From positions 1 to 37,217 of the forward strand of contig SMXS01000030.1 of assembly GCA_004356955.1 (NCBI GenBank): DNA of 37,217 nucleotides, in the 5' to 3' direction. The translations under genes and the position numbers were made by a program. The stretch's first letter is position 1. Every line of letters starts with the position of its first letter. The notes below the pieces were generated by a model, which worked only from the letters and a program-made list of their open reading frames with translations, was not told the origin of the DNA and ran no database searches. The stretch is from Alphaproteobacteria bacterium. Its GTDB lineage: Bacteria; Pseudomonadota; Alphaproteobacteria; SMXS01. Positions 1 to 8,881 of this stretch are shown in pieces.

Positions 1-138
1 CGAAGAACCTATTCCGTCTACGAAGCTGCGTACCGAGACCAGAGTGGTGAAATCAATTCTCGTGATTGCTAGGTGATTGTTAATACAAAAAATTCGCCGA
101 TGATAAATTCATATACGAACCTAACTAGTTGAAAAAAA

Positions 139-215
139 TGGTGATCCCGGCGGGATTCGAACCCACGACCCCCAGATTAGGAATCTGGTGCTCTATCCTA
201 CTGAGCTACGGGACC
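139..215 (-). tRNA. tRNA-Arg (anticodon CCT)
   Basis: Reverse complement gives GGTCCCG...CAGATTCCTAATCTG...GGTTCGAATCCCGCCGGGATCACCA: 7-bp acceptor stem, anticodon loop TTCCTAA (CCT), T-arm GTTCGAATC, encoded CCA. Confidence 0.95.
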
Positions 216-271
216 ACTAACGTTCTAATAGGTCGCTGCGCTGGTCTTGGCAACTGCGCCGACCGCCCCAA

Positions 272-1051
272 TTACATCGTCACGTTGATCTGGCCGCCAT
301 CCATCAGGACGTTCTGGCCGGCCATATAGCCGACATATTGACTGCATAGGAATGCGCACATGGCACCAAATTCGTCTGGGTTGCCAAAGCGACCGGCGGG
401 GATTTGGGCGGTGAAGTTTTTAGACACCTCGTCCAGCGACTGGTCATTGGCCTCAGCGGTTGCCCGCATAGGGGCCAGCAGGCGATCGGTGGCGAACATG
501 CCGGGCAACAGATTGTTGATGATCACATTATGCTGCACTACTTCGCGCGCCAGGCCGGCTATAAAACCGGTAAGACCGCCGCGGGCCCCGTTTGAGAGGC
601 CCAGGATCGCTATGGGCGCTTTGACCGAACTGGATGTTATATTAACCACCCGGCCAAAGCCGCGTTCGATCATGCCATCGATGGTGGCCTTGATCATCTC
701 GATGGTGGCCAGCATATTGGAATCGAGAGCCGAAATCCAGTCGTCGCGGGTCCAGTCACGGAAATCCCCCGGGGGCGGGCCGCCGCAATTATTGACCAAA
801 ATGTCCGGGTCGGGGCACACGGCCAGAATGGCCTCGCGCCCTTCGACGGTCGACACATCGGCAACCACTATTGTGACATTTGCGCCGGTTTCCTGGCGGA
901 TTTCCTCGGCCGCAGCCTCCAGCGTTTCTACCGTACGGGCTGATATCACCAGGTTAACCCCTTCGCGGCCCAGCGCCATGGCGCTGGCTTTGCCCAGGCC
1001 CTTGCTGGCGGCGTTGACGATGGCCGTGCGGCCTTTGATTCCTAAATCCAT
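272..1051 (-). CDS. SDR family oxidoreductase (3-oxoacyl-ACP reductase-like)
   Basis: 259 aa; Rossmann-type N-terminus (AIVNAASKGLGKASA), NNCGG, and typical SDR C-terminus (GQNVLMDGGQ). Confidence 0.88.
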   Translation of the reverse strand: MDLGIKGRTAIVNAASKGLGKASAMALGREGVNLVISARTVETLEAAAEEIRQETGANVTIVVADVSTVEGREAILAVCPDPDILVNNCGGPPPGDFRDWTRDDWISALDSNMLATIEMIKATIDGMIERGFGRVVNITSSSVKAPIAILGLSNGARGGLTGFIAGLAREVVQHNVIINNLLPGMFATDRLLAPMRATAEANDQSLDEVSKNFTAQIPAGRFGNPDEFGAMCAFLCSQYVGYMAGQNVLMDGGQINVTM

Positions 1052-1139
1052 AAGTTCTCTCCACTATTTGTTTGCAGACTAACCCGGCGGGTCGAGGAAG
1101 TTAAAGCGCCAATGCATCAGAAATGATACTTAGGCATTT

Positions 1140-2027
1140 ATGGAGCGCATTTTCTCGACCATCGGCAAAATTGTTGTTGGCCTCTTGGCCCTGTGGGGCG
1201 CGTGGTCCCTGATTCAACCGCTTTTGCGCGAAGCGCCTGTCGAACTCAAACCCACGGCTGCCGTTGATCCTGCGCCCATTCAGGCCCCAGATCAGCCAAA
1301 TATTGATCAGCCAGTCATAGATCAGCCGATAGTAGCGAGAGTTGTCCGCGTTATCGATGGCGACACGGTCAGGCTGGCGAACGGACGCGAGGTCCGCATG
1401 ACCGGTATTCAAGCCCCCAAGCTGCCACTGGGGCGCGAGGGGTTCCGCAAATGGCCTTTGGCTGACGAGGCCAAGCGGCACCTGGAAATTCTGGTGTCAG
1501 ATCAACAAGTGCGCATAGTACCCGGTGAAAACCCCCAGGATCGTTGGGGCCGGATATTGGCGCAGATCTATAATGAACAAGACGTCTGGTTGCAGTCTGC
1601 AATGTTGGAAGCGGGCCTGGCGCGGGTCTATACATTTGCGGACAATGACAGGCACGCCGATGCCCTTTATGCCGCCGAAGCAAAGGCCCGTGCGGCGAAC
1701 AAGGGGATCTGGCACCTGGACTATTATGCGGTGCTGACGCCCCTGCAGGCCGTTGGCAGGGCGGATTCTTTCCAGCTTGTCGAAGGGCGCATTGTTGATC
1801 TGGCCAATGTGCGCGGGCGCGTGTATCTGAACTTTGGTGAAGACTATAAAACAGACTTCACCATATCGATCGCCAGCCCCGTGCGCCGTGCTTTTAAGAA
1901 AGCGGGCATCGATCTGATGGGGCTGCAGGGTAGCCGGGTGCGGGTGCGTGGCTGGTTGCGAGACTGGAACGGCCCCATGATCGAGCTGACCCATCCAGCG
2001 CAATTGGAACTGTTAGAGCCCTCGTAG
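1140..2027 (+). CDS. Thermonuclease (SNase-like) family protein with N-terminal hydrophobic segment
   Basis: 295 aa; VVRVIDGDTVRLANGREVRMTGIQAPKL matches the SNase-fold motif; hydrophobic N-terminus. Confidence 0.85.
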   Translation: MERIFSTIGKIVVGLLALWGAWSLIQPLLREAPVELKPTAAVDPAPIQAPDQPNIDQPVIDQPIVARVVRVIDGDTVRLANGREVRMTGIQAPKLPLGREGFRKWPLADEAKRHLEILVSDQQVRIVPGENPQDRWGRILAQIYNEQDVWLQSAMLEAGLARVYTFADNDRHADALYAAEAKARAANKGIWHLDYYAVLTPLQAVGRADSFQLVEGRIVDLANVRGRVYLNFGEDYKTDFTISIASPVRRAFKKAGIDLMGLQGSRVRVRGWLRDWNGPMIELTHPAQLELLEPS

Positions 2028-2046
2028 AACCGTCGGAGCCCTAGCC

Positions 2047-2075
2047 AAAAAAAGGCCCGCCAATAAGGCGAGCCT
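2047..2075 (-). terminator. Rho-independent terminator of carD (possibly bidirectional)
   Basis: AGGCCCGCC-AATAA-GGCGAGCCT stem-loop flanked by A7 on the plus strand, i.e. U7 on the minus strand, just after the carD stop codon. Confidence 0.7.
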
Positions 2076-2097
2076 TTCAAGTGGGATGTGCGCTGTT

Positions 2098-2601
2098 TTA
2101 CGCAGCGCGGATAGTTTCTTCTAGTTTTTCAATGGCAGCCTCTTCGTCGATTTTCTCGACCGCAGCTAATTCGCGGGCCAGACGGCCAATGGCTGATTCA
2201 TAGATCTGTCGTTCGCTGTAAGACTGCTCGGGCTGTTCTTCAGTCCGGTGCAGATCGCGCACAACTTCGGCAATCGAAATTGGGTCACCAGAATTAATCT
2301 TTGCTTCATATTCCTGGGCGCGACGGCTCCACATTGTGCGCTTGATGCGGGCCTTGCCTTGCAGGGTTGTGAATGCCGACCTCATCTTTTCAGGGGAAGA
2401 CAGCGCCCGCAGGTTCAACTGCTCGACCTTTTGGATTGGCACCCGCAAGGTCATCTTTTCTTTTTCGAAATTGATGACGTACAGGTTCAGTTCCGTCCCC
2501 TCATAGGTTTCGGTTTCGATATTGTTCACGCGGCCTACACCATGGGTTGGGTAGACGATGTATTCACCCTTGCGGAACTTTCTAACTGGTTTCTTAGCCA
2601 C
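2098..2601 (-). CDS. carD: CarD family transcriptional regulator
   Basis: 167 aa; FRKGEYIVYPTHGVGRVNNIET...RVPIQKVEQLNLR...MWSRRAQEYEAKINSGD is characteristic of CarD/CdnL. Confidence 0.93.
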   Translation of the reverse strand: MAKKPVRKFRKGEYIVYPTHGVGRVNNIETETYEGTELNLYVINFEKEKMTLRVPIQKVEQLNLRALSSPEKMRSAFTTLQGKARIKRTMWSRRAQEYEAKINSGDPISIAEVVRDLHRTEEQPEQSYSERQIYESAIGRLARELAAVEKIDEEAAIEKLEETIRAA

Positions 2602-2811
2602 TCTCTCTCACTCCTAGATTGCCTTCGGCCAAATTAGTGACGCACCAAACGTCACGCTTGGACTCGCGGTCTTACTTATCTGTCGTGGTTGACTGCTTTT
2701 GGGGATCAAAGCGTCTCTGCATTCAAGCGAGGACTGGCTTTCAATCTGGTGCAGGCCATACTCCACCATCAGCGCACTATGCACTGTAGATCCGACCATA
2801 TCACAAAAACG

Positions 2812-2843
2812 CAAAAAAATCACCCCTAATTGTTTCAGGGGTG
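2812..2843 (-). terminator. Rho-independent terminator downstream of the ferredoxin gene
   Basis: CACCCCT...AGGGGTG stem; minus strand runs into ATTTTTTT. Confidence 0.6.
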
Positions 2844-2876
2844 GGACGGGCTCGCCAGCTTGGGGGGACTAAGACC

Positions 2877-2897
2877 TGGCGGGCTCAGGGCCCGCCA
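2877..2897. other. Perfect inverted repeat (TGGCGGGC-TCAGG-GCCCGCCA)
   Basis: 8-bp perfect stem between the ferredoxin stop codon and the T-tract terminator. Confidence 0.55.
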
Positions 2898-2911
2898 AGA
2901 TCGGTGATCAA

Positions 2912-3241
2912 CTAGCCAGGATTGGTGCTGAAATATTTATCGTACTTGCCAGCTTCGTCTTTGACGTCGTCGGCACCGGGAAGCATATCTTTCTTTTCAG
3001 TCAGATTTGGCCACTCTTCAGCAAACTTGGTGTTGACTTCCAGCCACTTTTCCATGCCGTCTTCGGTGTCGGGCACGATGGCCTCTGCCGGGCATTCTGG
3101 TTCGCATACGCCACAGTCGATGCATTCGTCAGGATGGATCACCAGCATGTTTTCGCCTTCGTAAAAGCAGTCCACAGGGCAGACTTCTACGCAGTCAGTG
3201 TACTTACACTTGATGCAGGCTTCCGTAACGATATAGGTCAT
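2912..3241 (-). CDS. fdxA: Ferredoxin (7Fe, FdxA family)
   Basis: 109 aa; [21 protein letters not shown]...[16 protein letters not shown] cluster-binding motifs. Confidence 0.93.
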   Translation of the reverse strand: MTYIVTEACIKCKYTDCVEVCPVDCFYEGENMLVIHPDECIDCGVCEPECPAEAIVPDTEDGMEKWLEVNTKFAEEWPNLTEKKDMLPGADDVKDEAGKYDKYFSTNPG

Positions 3242-3255
3242 TGCTTCCTCATATT

Positions 3256-3720
3256 TTATTGTTCAGCGCTTAATCGTTGCAACACTCGTTTGCGCGCGTC
3301 ACCTCTGTCTCGATCAGAGACATAAATCAACCCGGCTATGCGACGCAACAAGTTTGATTCATGCGCATGTAACGTGCCGTCTGAATAGACCACTTCCCAA
3401 AGCAGTTCAATCAATTCCACGCGCTCTTCTTCAGAGAATCTGTCTTTGATTGTTTTGGTATATCGATGCAGACTTACCGACCACTCGTGTTGGTCTTGCG
3501 CCATGGCGAACAGGTCCTGACTTTCGGTTTCGCTAAGCGAAAAGCGCCCGGCCAGCAGGCGTTTTACGGCTGCTATTTCTTCCTCGACAACTTCGCCATC
3601 CAGATTGATGGCCTCGACCATCAGAACAGCGGCGGCTAGATGTAACTCGTCGGTATGAGACTGCTCGGGTGCCGCGTCGTCGTCAGCGCGGGCGAATAAC
3701 TTGGATAGGGATTTTAGCAC
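3256..3720 (-). CDS. TerB family tellurite resistance-like protein
   Basis: 154 aa; [29 protein letters not shown]...[27 protein letters not shown] resembles TerB-like helical repeats. Confidence 0.8.
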   Translation of the reverse strand: MLKSLSKLFARADDDAAPEQSHTDELHLAAAVLMVEAINLDGEVVEEEIAAVKRLLAGRFSLSETESQDLFAMAQDQHEWSVSLHRYTKTIKDRFSEEERVELIELLWEVVYSDGTLHAHESNLLRRIAGLIYVSDRDRGDARKRVLQRLSAEQ

Positions 3721-4053
3721 TTAGTTGCCTCCGGGTTCACTGTGGTCTTCAAGGATAACGAGATCTTCATACAGGCTTTGGGCCTCCACTGCAGGGCCAC
3801 GGCGTTCGCCAAGGGCGGCTACCTGATAGATGCGGACATCATGATGGCGAACAAAGGTCAGGACGTCCCCAACGCGGATCGCCGCACCCGGTTTGGTAAC
3901 GCGCTGGCGGTTAACCCGAACTTTGCCCTTCGACACAAAAGCCGTCGCCTGGGTGCGGGACTTGAACACGCGGGCATACCATAGCCATTTATCGATGCGG
4001 ATGCTTGGCAGAGGGCCAGGTTCAGAGTGAGGGCCAGATGCGCGCCGGGTCAT
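3721..4053 (-). CDS. RNA-binding S4 domain protein (Hsp15-like)
   Basis: 110 aa; IRIDKWLWYARVFKSRTQATAFVSKGKVRVNRQRVTKPGAAIRVGDVLT is a typical S4 domain. Confidence 0.88.
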   Translation of the reverse strand: MTRRASGPHSEPGPLPSIRIDKWLWYARVFKSRTQATAFVSKGKVRVNRQRVTKPGAAIRVGDVLTFVRHHDVRIYQVAALGERRGPAVEAQSLYEDLVILEDHSEPGGN

Positions 4054-7000
4054 GCCTGTTTTTTGGCTCCATCATTTTTACCCCTTTTGCTTTTATTGCG
4101 ACTGCTTTGTCGACGGTCAGCCTCCATGGATTTTTTGAGATCCATCAGGCCCGCGAAAGGTGAATCGGGTGAATATTCTGGCTGGCGTTTCTGAGGTCGT
4201 CGATTATTGCCACGCTGCTGGCCGTTGCCGTTTTTGGGCCCGTTTTTGGGCCTGCCCTGGCGCTCGTTGGCCCCGCCCTGGCGCTCGTTGGAACGTGCCT
4301 GGGGGCGTTCCTGGCGCGATTTGCCTCTGGGACCATCTGTGCGTGTTTTTGGCCTGCTTGACCGACGACGTTCAACAGGGCGGGATCGCACATAAAGTGG
4401 CCCTAATTCTGCAGGGGCCTCGGGCACGGGTTCACTGGCATCGGGTGTAGGCTCAGGGGCCTCTGATTTCACCTCTGCACGCTCAGTTTCATCCTTTTCC
4501 ACAGTGGTTTTCTCAGTGGTTTTCGCAGCGGTTTCCGCAGTGGTTTCCACAGTGGTTTCCACAGCGGTCTCCGCAGTTTTGGCTGACGCTTCGGGTTCTT
4601 CGGTCGCCTTTGGTTCTGAAGCAGTTTCTGGTGATTCCGGAGCAGCTTCTGGTGGTTCTGAAGCAGCTTCTTCGGGCTTGTCTTTTGCATCCGCAGGGGC
4701 TTCGAAATAACCGAGCATGTTCAGGATGGCTTTAAAATCATCGCCGCTGCAGCCGACAAAGGACATCATGTCGCTTTCGGCTCTCAATTCGCCTTTTTCG
4801 GCCTTTTCGCGAGCCATGACGGCGACTTTTTCCAACATATCCATGCGAACAGCGCGGGTGCCTGCTTTGCGGAAGCCCGACATCTCGTAATATTCGTCAG
4901 GTTGATCCCCTAGCGGGATCGACGTCAGGCCGGCAATGGGCGTCTCGGGGATCGGGTCGATGCCTTTATGGATAGCCCACAGCACCAGCCGATACAGGCT
5001 TTGTTGCGGCTTTAGCAATGCCGGCATGAAGATCGATACTTCGCCAAACCGAATGCCCAGCTTGCGCAGCAGGGCCCGATCTGCCTGTTCGATTTTACGT
5101 AATTCGTTGCGGACCTTTGATCGCGGCAGGCTGCCGAGGTCTTCCAACATCTGGAATACCAGCCCCCGTGACAGGCCGCTAATCCCGTTCGACGTGTCCG
5201 TGCGCGCCAATTCGTCCCGCAGGCCGTATACGGGCGCCAGGACTTCGCGCAGGTGCTTGGCCAGCCAGGGTTGGACCCGCTGGCTGACGACTTCAAGGGC
5301 ACTACTTTCCAGAAAATCACTGGCCAGAATGGTCACACCAGGTGACAGAGGGTCGCCGCCTGCTGTCAGCTTGGCAATAGAGGCGCCCTTGAAAACAATT
5401 TCACCGATTTCGGGGATCAGGGTAAAGGCATCGTCTTCTGCGGCTTTGATCTCTTCCACCCGTCGGTCAAGCTCGCGCCGCAGGGCCTTGGTCGCGGCGT
5501 TTAACAAGGTGCTGCTTTCGGCGCCTGTTGCGTCTTCATCGACCAGAAAAGTCAGGCCTTCCAGACGACCGACATATTGTCCTTCGACCAACACATCGCT
5601 TTGCCCGTCGACACTGGCGATCAGTGCCCGGTCCGACTGCAGATGCTTCAACAATATCGACGAGCGTTTGTCGACAAAGCGTTCGGTCAGGCGTTCATGC
5701 AGCGCATCGGACAATCTGTCCTCAACGGCCCGGGCCTCGCCACGCCAATGGGCCGGGTCTTCCAGCCAGTCAGCACGGTTCGAAATATACGTCCAGGTGC
5801 GCGTATGGGCGATGCGCTGGGCCAGGGTGTCGATGTCGCCATCGGTGCGATCCAGCTTGGCCAGACGAGCGGAAAACCAGTCATTAGGCAAAATGCCGTC
5901 GTTCTCCATCAAATGGGTATGGATGCGCCCCAGCAAGTCGGCGTGTTCGTCATCCATGGTTTTGCGAAAATCTGGGATCTGGCAAACCTGCCACAACATC
6001 TCGACGGCAGCCGGGCCGCTGACCTTGGCATCCAGCTGGTTGTTCCGCGACATAATTTTCAGCGCGCGCAGATCATCGGCTTCCCGCGCTCGTACTAGCA
6101 GGTCGTTGTCTGACGACCGCTCCAGACTGCCGACAAGAGAGTGGATCGAACTGAAGTCCATCCGGTCATTGCGCCATTGTAGACGGTCTATACGGCGGAA
6201 TTGATGGTTTTCGATCTTGTCGATGGTTTCCTGGTCCATGTCCGTATCGCGACCGGCAAACTCGCCATAGCCATCTGAGATCACGCCAAAGGTTCCGTCA
6301 TTCATGTGACGACCCGCGCGCCCGGCAATTTGCGCTATTTCATGGGCCATCAGCCGACGTTGGCGGGTGCCGTCAAATTTGGTCAGGCTGGCAAAGGCAA
6401 CATGGTTAATCGACATGTTCAGGCCCATGCCAATGGCGTCGGTGGCGACGATATAGTCGACCTCGCCATTTTGATACATGGCTATCTGGGCATTGCGAGT
6501 GCGGGGCGACAGGGCCCCCATGACCACGGCGGCACCGCCTTTCCTGCGGCGGATCAGTTCTGCCAGGGCATAGACGTCATTGGCCGAAAAGGCGACGATG
6601 GCCGACCGGCGGGGCAGGCGGCTTAGTTTTTTAGCGCCGGCATAGGACAGTTTGGAAAAGCGGTTGCGGGTCTCGAACTCGGCCTCGGGGACCAATTTGC
6701 GGATCAATGGCGCGATTGTATCGGACCCCATCACCATGGTTTCTTCGCGCCCACGGGCGTTTAACAGCCGTTGGGTGAAGGTATGGCCCCGATCTTCGTC
6801 GGCGGCCAATTGTATCTCGTCGATGGCCAGGAAGGCGACATCGCGTTCCAGCGGCATGCTCTCGACGGTACAAATCCAATATTGCGGGTTTTTGGGGATG
6901 ATCTTTTCTTCGCCCGTAATCAGGGCGGCAACGCCATGGCCGCGCATCTCGACCACCCGGTCATAGACTTCACGTGCCAACAGGCGCAGCGGCAGACCGA

Positions 7001-7100
7001 TCATGCCCGAGGAGTGCCCAAGCATGCGTTCGATAGCGTAATGTGTTTTACCGGTGTTGGTGGGACCTAGGACGGCGAGAAAGCGGGAATGTTCTGTCAC
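4050..7100 (-). CDS. SUV3-like DExH-box helicase with low-complexity Glu/Ala/Thr/Pro- and Arg/Lys-rich C-terminal tail
   Basis: 1016 aa; LGPTNTGKTHYAIERML (Walker A), LAIDEIQLAADEDRGH (DEIQ), ATDAIGMGLNM, QIAGRAGR; overlaps the S4-domain gene by 4 nt. Confidence 0.9.
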   Translation of the reverse strand: MTEHSRFLAVLGPTNTGKTHYAIERMLGHSSGMIGLPLRLLAREVYDRVVEMRGHGVAALITGEEKIIPKNPQYWICTVESMPLERDVAFLAIDEIQLAADEDRGHTFTQRLLNARGREETMVMGSDTIAPLIRKLVPEAEFETRNRFSKLSYAGAKKLSRLPRRSAIVAFSANDVYALAELIRRRKGGAAVVMGALSPRTRNAQIAMYQNGEVDYIVATDAIGMGLNMSINHVAFASLTKFDGTRQRRLMAHEIAQIAGRAGRHMNDGTFGVISDGYGEFAGRDTDMDQETIDKIENHQFRRIDRLQWRNDRMDFSSIHSLVGSLERSSDNDLLVRAREADDLRALKIMSRNNQLDAKVSGPAAVEMLWQVCQIPDFRKTMDDEHADLLGRIHTHLMENDGILPNDWFSARLAKLDRTDGDIDTLAQRIAHTRTWTYISNRADWLEDPAHWRGEARAVEDRLSDALHERLTERFVDKRSSILLKHLQSDRALIASVDGQSDVLVEGQYVGRLEGLTFLVDEDATGAESSTLLNAATKALRRELDRRVEEIKAAEDDAFTLIPEIGEIVFKGASIAKLTAGGDPLSPGVTILASDFLESSALEVVSQRVQPWLAKHLREVLAPVYGLRDELARTDTSNGISGLSRGLVFQMLEDLGSLPRSKVRNELRKIEQADRALLRKLGIRFGEVSIFMPALLKPQQSLYRLVLWAIHKGIDPIPETPIAGLTSIPLGDQPDEYYEMSGFRKAGTRAVRMDMLEKVAVMAREKAEKGELRAESDMMSFVGCSGDDFKAILNMLGYFEAPADAKDKPEEAASEPPEAAPESPETASEPKATEEPEASAKTAETAVETTVETTAETAAKTTEKTTVEKDETERAEVKSEAPEPTPDASEPVPEAPAELGPLYVRSRPVERRRSSRPKTRTDGPRGKSRQERPQARSNERQGGANERQGRPKNGPKNGNGQQRGNNRRPQKRQPEYSPDSPFAGLMDLKKSMEADRRQSSRNKSKRGKNDGAKKQA

Positions 7101-7299
7101 GTTTTGTTACTTTACCTGTAAGGGCGCGCCTTCCTGGAAAGGCCCGCAGCTTGTTTTGGGTGACTCTGACCTCAGAGCCGATTCGTACGGCCACTATGCC
7201 CAAAATGTCGCCAAATTGAAAAGGGTATAAAACAGTCTTTGTCAGGCCGGGCCAAAGCTCTGTATGGTTTCGCAAATTCATATCAATTGAGGAAACACT

Positions 7300-8600
7300 G
7301 TGAGCATCCTGGAAGACCCCCTCGAGCTGCCTTGTGGCGTCGCCGTACCGAACCGCCTGGCCAAATCTGCCATGACTGAAGGGCTGGCCGACCCCCCCAC
7401 CGGGCCACGCCCGAGTTGAACCACATATACAAGCGCTGGGCGCTGGGCGGCATCGGGTTGAATATCACGGGCAATGTGCAAGTCGACATCACCCATCTGG
7501 AACGACCGGGCAATGTGGTCATCGATCCTTCCATGGCAGGCAACGGTGGCCTGGATGAATTGCGCGCCTATGCCACGGCAGGTCGTGCCAATGGGACTGA
7601 ATTGTGGATGCAGGTCAACCACCCCGGCAGGCAGTGCCCGGCGTCGATTAACCCGCATCCGTTTGCGGCGTCTGATGTGCAACTGGGGAACAACGACGCC
7701 CATTATGGCAAGCCCATCCCCATGAGCCACGATCAGGTGATCGATATCCGCGATCGCTTTGTCCATGTCGCCAAAACGGCCCAGGAAACGGGTTTTACCG
7801 GCGTGCAGATCCATGCCGCCCATGGCTATTTACTGTCGAACTTCCTGTCCCCCGTGACCAACAAGCGCACCGACCAATGGGGTGGGTCGCTGGAAAACCG
7901 CGCGCGGCTGTTGGTGGATATCGTCCGGTCTGTGCGCGAGGAAACTGGCAAAGACTTCCCCATTTCGGTCAAGATGAACTCGACCGACTTCCAACAGGGC
8001 GGCTTTACGCTGGAAGACTGCCAGCAGGTCGTGGCCTGGCTGTCGGACGCGACCTTAGACCTGTTGGAAATATCGGGCGGTACCTATGAACAGCCCGCCA
8101 TGATGGGCGGCGTTGGAAATGCGGCCACCTATGAAGACCCGTTGAAGGAAAGCACTGCCAAACGCGAAGCCTATTTTGTTGAATATGCCAAAGCCATCCG
8201 CCCGGCCGCCACCATGCCGCTGATGGTCACCGGCGGCTTTCGTACCCGCGAGGCCATGGAGTTTGCCGTGAACGAAGGCGCAGTTGACCTCATCGGCATT
8301 GCCCGGCCCCTGTGCGGCGACCCGGAATCGCCCGCCAAGCTGTTGCGCGGCGAAATCGAAGCCCTGCCAGACTATGAAAACATGCTCGACGTCACCGAAG
8401 CAGATGCCCCGAACATGAAACCCCACCAACGCACGGCCTTGACCGGCGCAGGTCGCCAGGGCTGGTTCTGCCTCAATATCATCCGCATGGGGCAGGGACT
8501 AGAGGCCGATATGGACCTGTCTTGCATGGATGCTGCTGCGGCCTATGCCGCCAGTGAAGCGACGACAAATAAGAAGCGATTGGCTGTATTGCAGGAATAG
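7300..8600 (+). CDS. NADH:flavin oxidoreductase / Old Yellow Enzyme family; reading frame interrupted at a C7 run
   Basis: Intact ORF 7416..8600 (VNHPGRQCP, GFTGVQIHAAHGYLLSNFLSP, NRARLLVDIVRSVRE). Frame from GTG 7300 reads VSILEDPLELPCGVAVPNRLAKSAMTEGLADP then hits TGA at 7417; one extra nt in C7 (7392-7398) would join them as ..MTEGLADPPHRATPELNHIYKRW.. Confidence 0.85.
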
Positions 8601-8614
8601 CTGATACTTCTGTC

Positions 8615-8747
8615 GTCATCCCGCACCCTGACTGAAAGTCAGGTTACGATGCGGGATCCAGGAAATGAACAAGTCCCTGCCAGGGGCAGGGTCATGCCTG
8701 CTTTCTGGATACCGGGTCTGTTCGGGCGTTGCCCGGCCCGGCATGAC
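8615..8747 (+). repeat. Intergenic three-hairpin repeat element, copy 1
   Basis: GTCATCCCG...GGCATGAC; closely similar to the reverse complement of 15713-15843; contains ATCCCGCA/TGCGGGAT, CCCTGCC/GGCAGGG and CGGGC/GCCCG stems. Confidence 0.8.
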
Positions 8748-8802
8748 GGTGTTGTAGGGGATTGGTTAACAAGGTGAAAATCCCGCTATGCCCCCGGCGC
8801 AA

Positions 8803-8831
8803 TTGACATATGCGTGGGTTTCAACATACTG
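8803..8831 (+). promoter_or_regulatory. Candidate sigma70-type promoter for methylmalonyl-CoA mutase
   Basis: TTGACA at 8803-8808, about 16-nt spacer, CATACT/ATACTG -10-like hexamer, ~50 nt upstream of ATG 8882. Confidence 0.4.
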
Positions 8832-8881
8832 CGCGGCAAATTTAGGCTAATATGGGTGCCTTACAGATAGGCAAATGAAAC

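Noticed and set aside
360-1082. 240-aa plus-strand ORF opposite the SDR gene
   Set aside because: Antisense to the SDR gene; low-complexity Arg/Ser/Pro composition.
3256-3720. TerB gene as evidence of a tellurite-resistance or Ter-type defence system
   Set aside because: Single TerB-like gene between housekeeping genes with no terC, terD or terZ neighbours.
4936-6204. 422-aa plus-strand ORF opposite the helicase gene
   Set aside because: Antisense to a clearly conserved helicase; Ser/Arg-rich low-complexity product typical of a shadow ORF in GC-rich DNA.
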